DNA from: Rhodospirillaceae bacterium
GTDB taxonomy: Bacteria > Pseudomonadota > Alphaproteobacteria > Rhodospirillales > UBA2165
Reading direction: 5' to 3'
Assembly (NCBI GenBank): GCA_002723345.1
Contig: PBNV01000042.1
Location: 1 to 33,916, forward strand
Length of the DNA: 33,916 bases
Below are positions 33,009 through 33,916 of the stretch, in pieces. How positions within the stretch are numbered: the stretch's first letter is position 1; every line of letters starts with the position of its first letter. The translations under genes were made by a program, and so were the position numbers. The notes below the pieces were generated by a model, which saw only the letters and a list, made by a program, of their open reading frames with translations, was not told the origin of the DNA and ran no database searches.

Positions 33009-33916
33009 TGAAAAACAGTCCTCTTCCGCCCCATAAATTGGTCACTTGTATCCCAGAGAAACGGGAGCCGGGTATGATGGTATTCAACGTTCGGCCTGGA
33101 GGCGCATCGGAGCACATCTACAAAGACGCCTGGCTGCTGGGAATAGACCAGACCGGGGCCTTCAGGCTTAACCTGCATTTTGCTGAACAAACTCAAGATG
33201 TGAGGTTGTTGCCAAACAAGAACCTCTTGTTTTCTTTCACCGCGGCAGGACAAATCAGGGAGACAAAACAAAATGGAGAACTTGTTCGTCAGTGGCATAT
33301 CTCTGGCAAGTGGAAGGATAAGGAGGCACCTGACGACAGTATTCCCATTGATCTTCCGCTGACGCATCACACAATAAATTATTTTCCTAACGGAAATCTA
33401 CTTCTGATGAGTGTCGAGCAGCGCGAATATCTTGATTGGCCGTCTAGCGACGAGGACCCGAGCGCAGATACGGAAATTGCGCGAGTGATGGGTGATGTTA
33501 TTCTAGAGGTTGCTCCTGATGGCACCATTGTTAATCAATGGAAGCTTCTCGACATACTTGATCCCTACCGAATTTGTTACGGAAGTCGCGCCAAATATTG
33601 GGTTGAGCGCGGTTTCCCCGACAGCGTGGATTGGTGCCACTCAAATGCCGTCGTATACGATCCTTCCGATGATACCCTGATGATTTCGCTTAGAACGCAA
33701 GATTGTATTATTAAGATCCATAAGGAGAGTGGAGAACTCAAGTGGATTTTGGGTGATCCTGGCAATTGGAAGGCGCCCTGGTCCAGTAAACTACTCGAGC
33801 CGACAGGCGATCTCGATTGGCAATATCATCAACATGATTGTTCTATAACGTCGACAGGAAATGTGCTGTGTTTTGATAATGGAAATTTTCGCGCGTTACC
33901 TTTTGCAGCGAAAACA
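33008..33916 (+). CDS. Arylsulfotransferase (ASST)-like protein 2, 5' part (cut by window edge)
   Basis: The first 303 codons are visible, starting MKNSPLPPHKLVTCIPEKRE without a signal peptide. The ATG overlaps the permease stop by one base (TAATG), so it is translationally coupled to the transporter. It shares the ASST core with the protein at 27919: THHTINYFPNGNLLLM, VAPDGTIVNQWKLLDILDPY, DWCHSNAVVYDPSDDTLMIS with His211, Arg229 in SLRTQD, KESGELKWILGDPGNW, and a His pair in QYHQHD near residue 276. It is shorter at the N-terminus, lacking the first domain of protein 1. The proteins are clearly homologous but divergent, so a recent tandem copy is unlikely. The end lies outside the window. 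Confidence 0.85.
   Translation, partial: MKNSPLPPHKLVTCIPEKREPGMMVFNVRPGGASEHIYKDAWLLGIDQTGAFRLNLHFAEQTQDVRLLPNKNLLFSFTAAGQIRETKQNGELVRQWHISGKWKDKEAPDDSIPIDLPLTHHTINYFPNGNLLLMSVEQREYLDWPSSDEDPSADTEIARVMGDVILEVAPDGTIVNQWKLLDILDPYRICYGSRAKYWVERGFPDSVDWCHSNAVVYDPSDDTLMISLRTQDCIIKIHKESGELKWILGDPGNWKAPWSSKLLEPTGDLDWQYHQHDCSITSTGNVLCFDNGNFRALPFAAKT

Overview
The window looks like chromosomal DNA of a marine alphaproteobacterium. The evidence is a proteorhodopsin with a full retinal pathway, three kinds of organic-anion transporter (TRAP, tripartite tricarboxylate, DASS/SLC13), and a DUF502-recG-sdhE-mfd neighbourhood typical of Alphaproteobacteria. A Rhodospirillales- or SAR116-like lineage is a guess. 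Several genes end in TGA, so TGA is a normal stop codon here. No rRNA, tRNA, IS element, integrase, CRISPR array or phage gene was seen.

Layout. (1) 1-2268, minus strand: TRAP transporter dctP-dctQ-dctM (dctM runs off the left edge), with a strong hairpin between dctP and dctQ. It is divergent from a beta-hydroxyacid dehydrogenase at 2632-3522. (2) 3661-4339: two overlapping small unknown genes on plus and one small unknown gene on minus, converging on a shared hairpin. (3) 4566-11050, minus: proteorhodopsin-crtE-crtI-crtB-crtY-blh. This set can make geranylgeranyl-PP, phytoene, lycopene, beta-carotene and then retinal for a light-driven proton pump. The opsin has Gln at the spectral-tuning position, so it is predicted to absorb blue light. 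(4) 11051-12771: mostly non-coding, with one VOC-family gene. (5) 12772-19116, plus: transketolase, class I fructose-bisphosphate aldolase, ribulose-phosphate 3-epimerase, a DASS-type anion transporter and a two-domain universal stress protein. (6) 19167-26643: Nudix hydrolase, DUF502 membrane protein, recG, sdhE, mfd. (7) 26685-33916: an AhpD/CMD-like gene interrupted by one in-frame TGA, divergent from an arylsulfotransferase-like gene, a TctC-type binding protein, a fused TctA-TctB permease and a second arylsulfotransferase-like gene cut by the right edge.

The most notable observation is the AhpD-like gene at 26685-27812 (minus). A single in-frame TGA falls exactly at the second cysteine of the CxxC redox motif, giving Cys-Phe-Phe-TGA-Thr-Thr-Gly-His. 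Family-like sequence continues in the same frame on both sides. A stem-loop with a five-base G-containing loop lies 18-37 bases after the TGA, where a bacterial SECIS is expected. I read the gene as a candidate CxxU selenoprotein rather than two separate genes. The second notable unit is the pair of signal-peptide-less arylsulfotransferase-like proteins flanking a tripartite transporter, which suggests an undescribed uptake and modification system for an organic acid or organosulfur compound.
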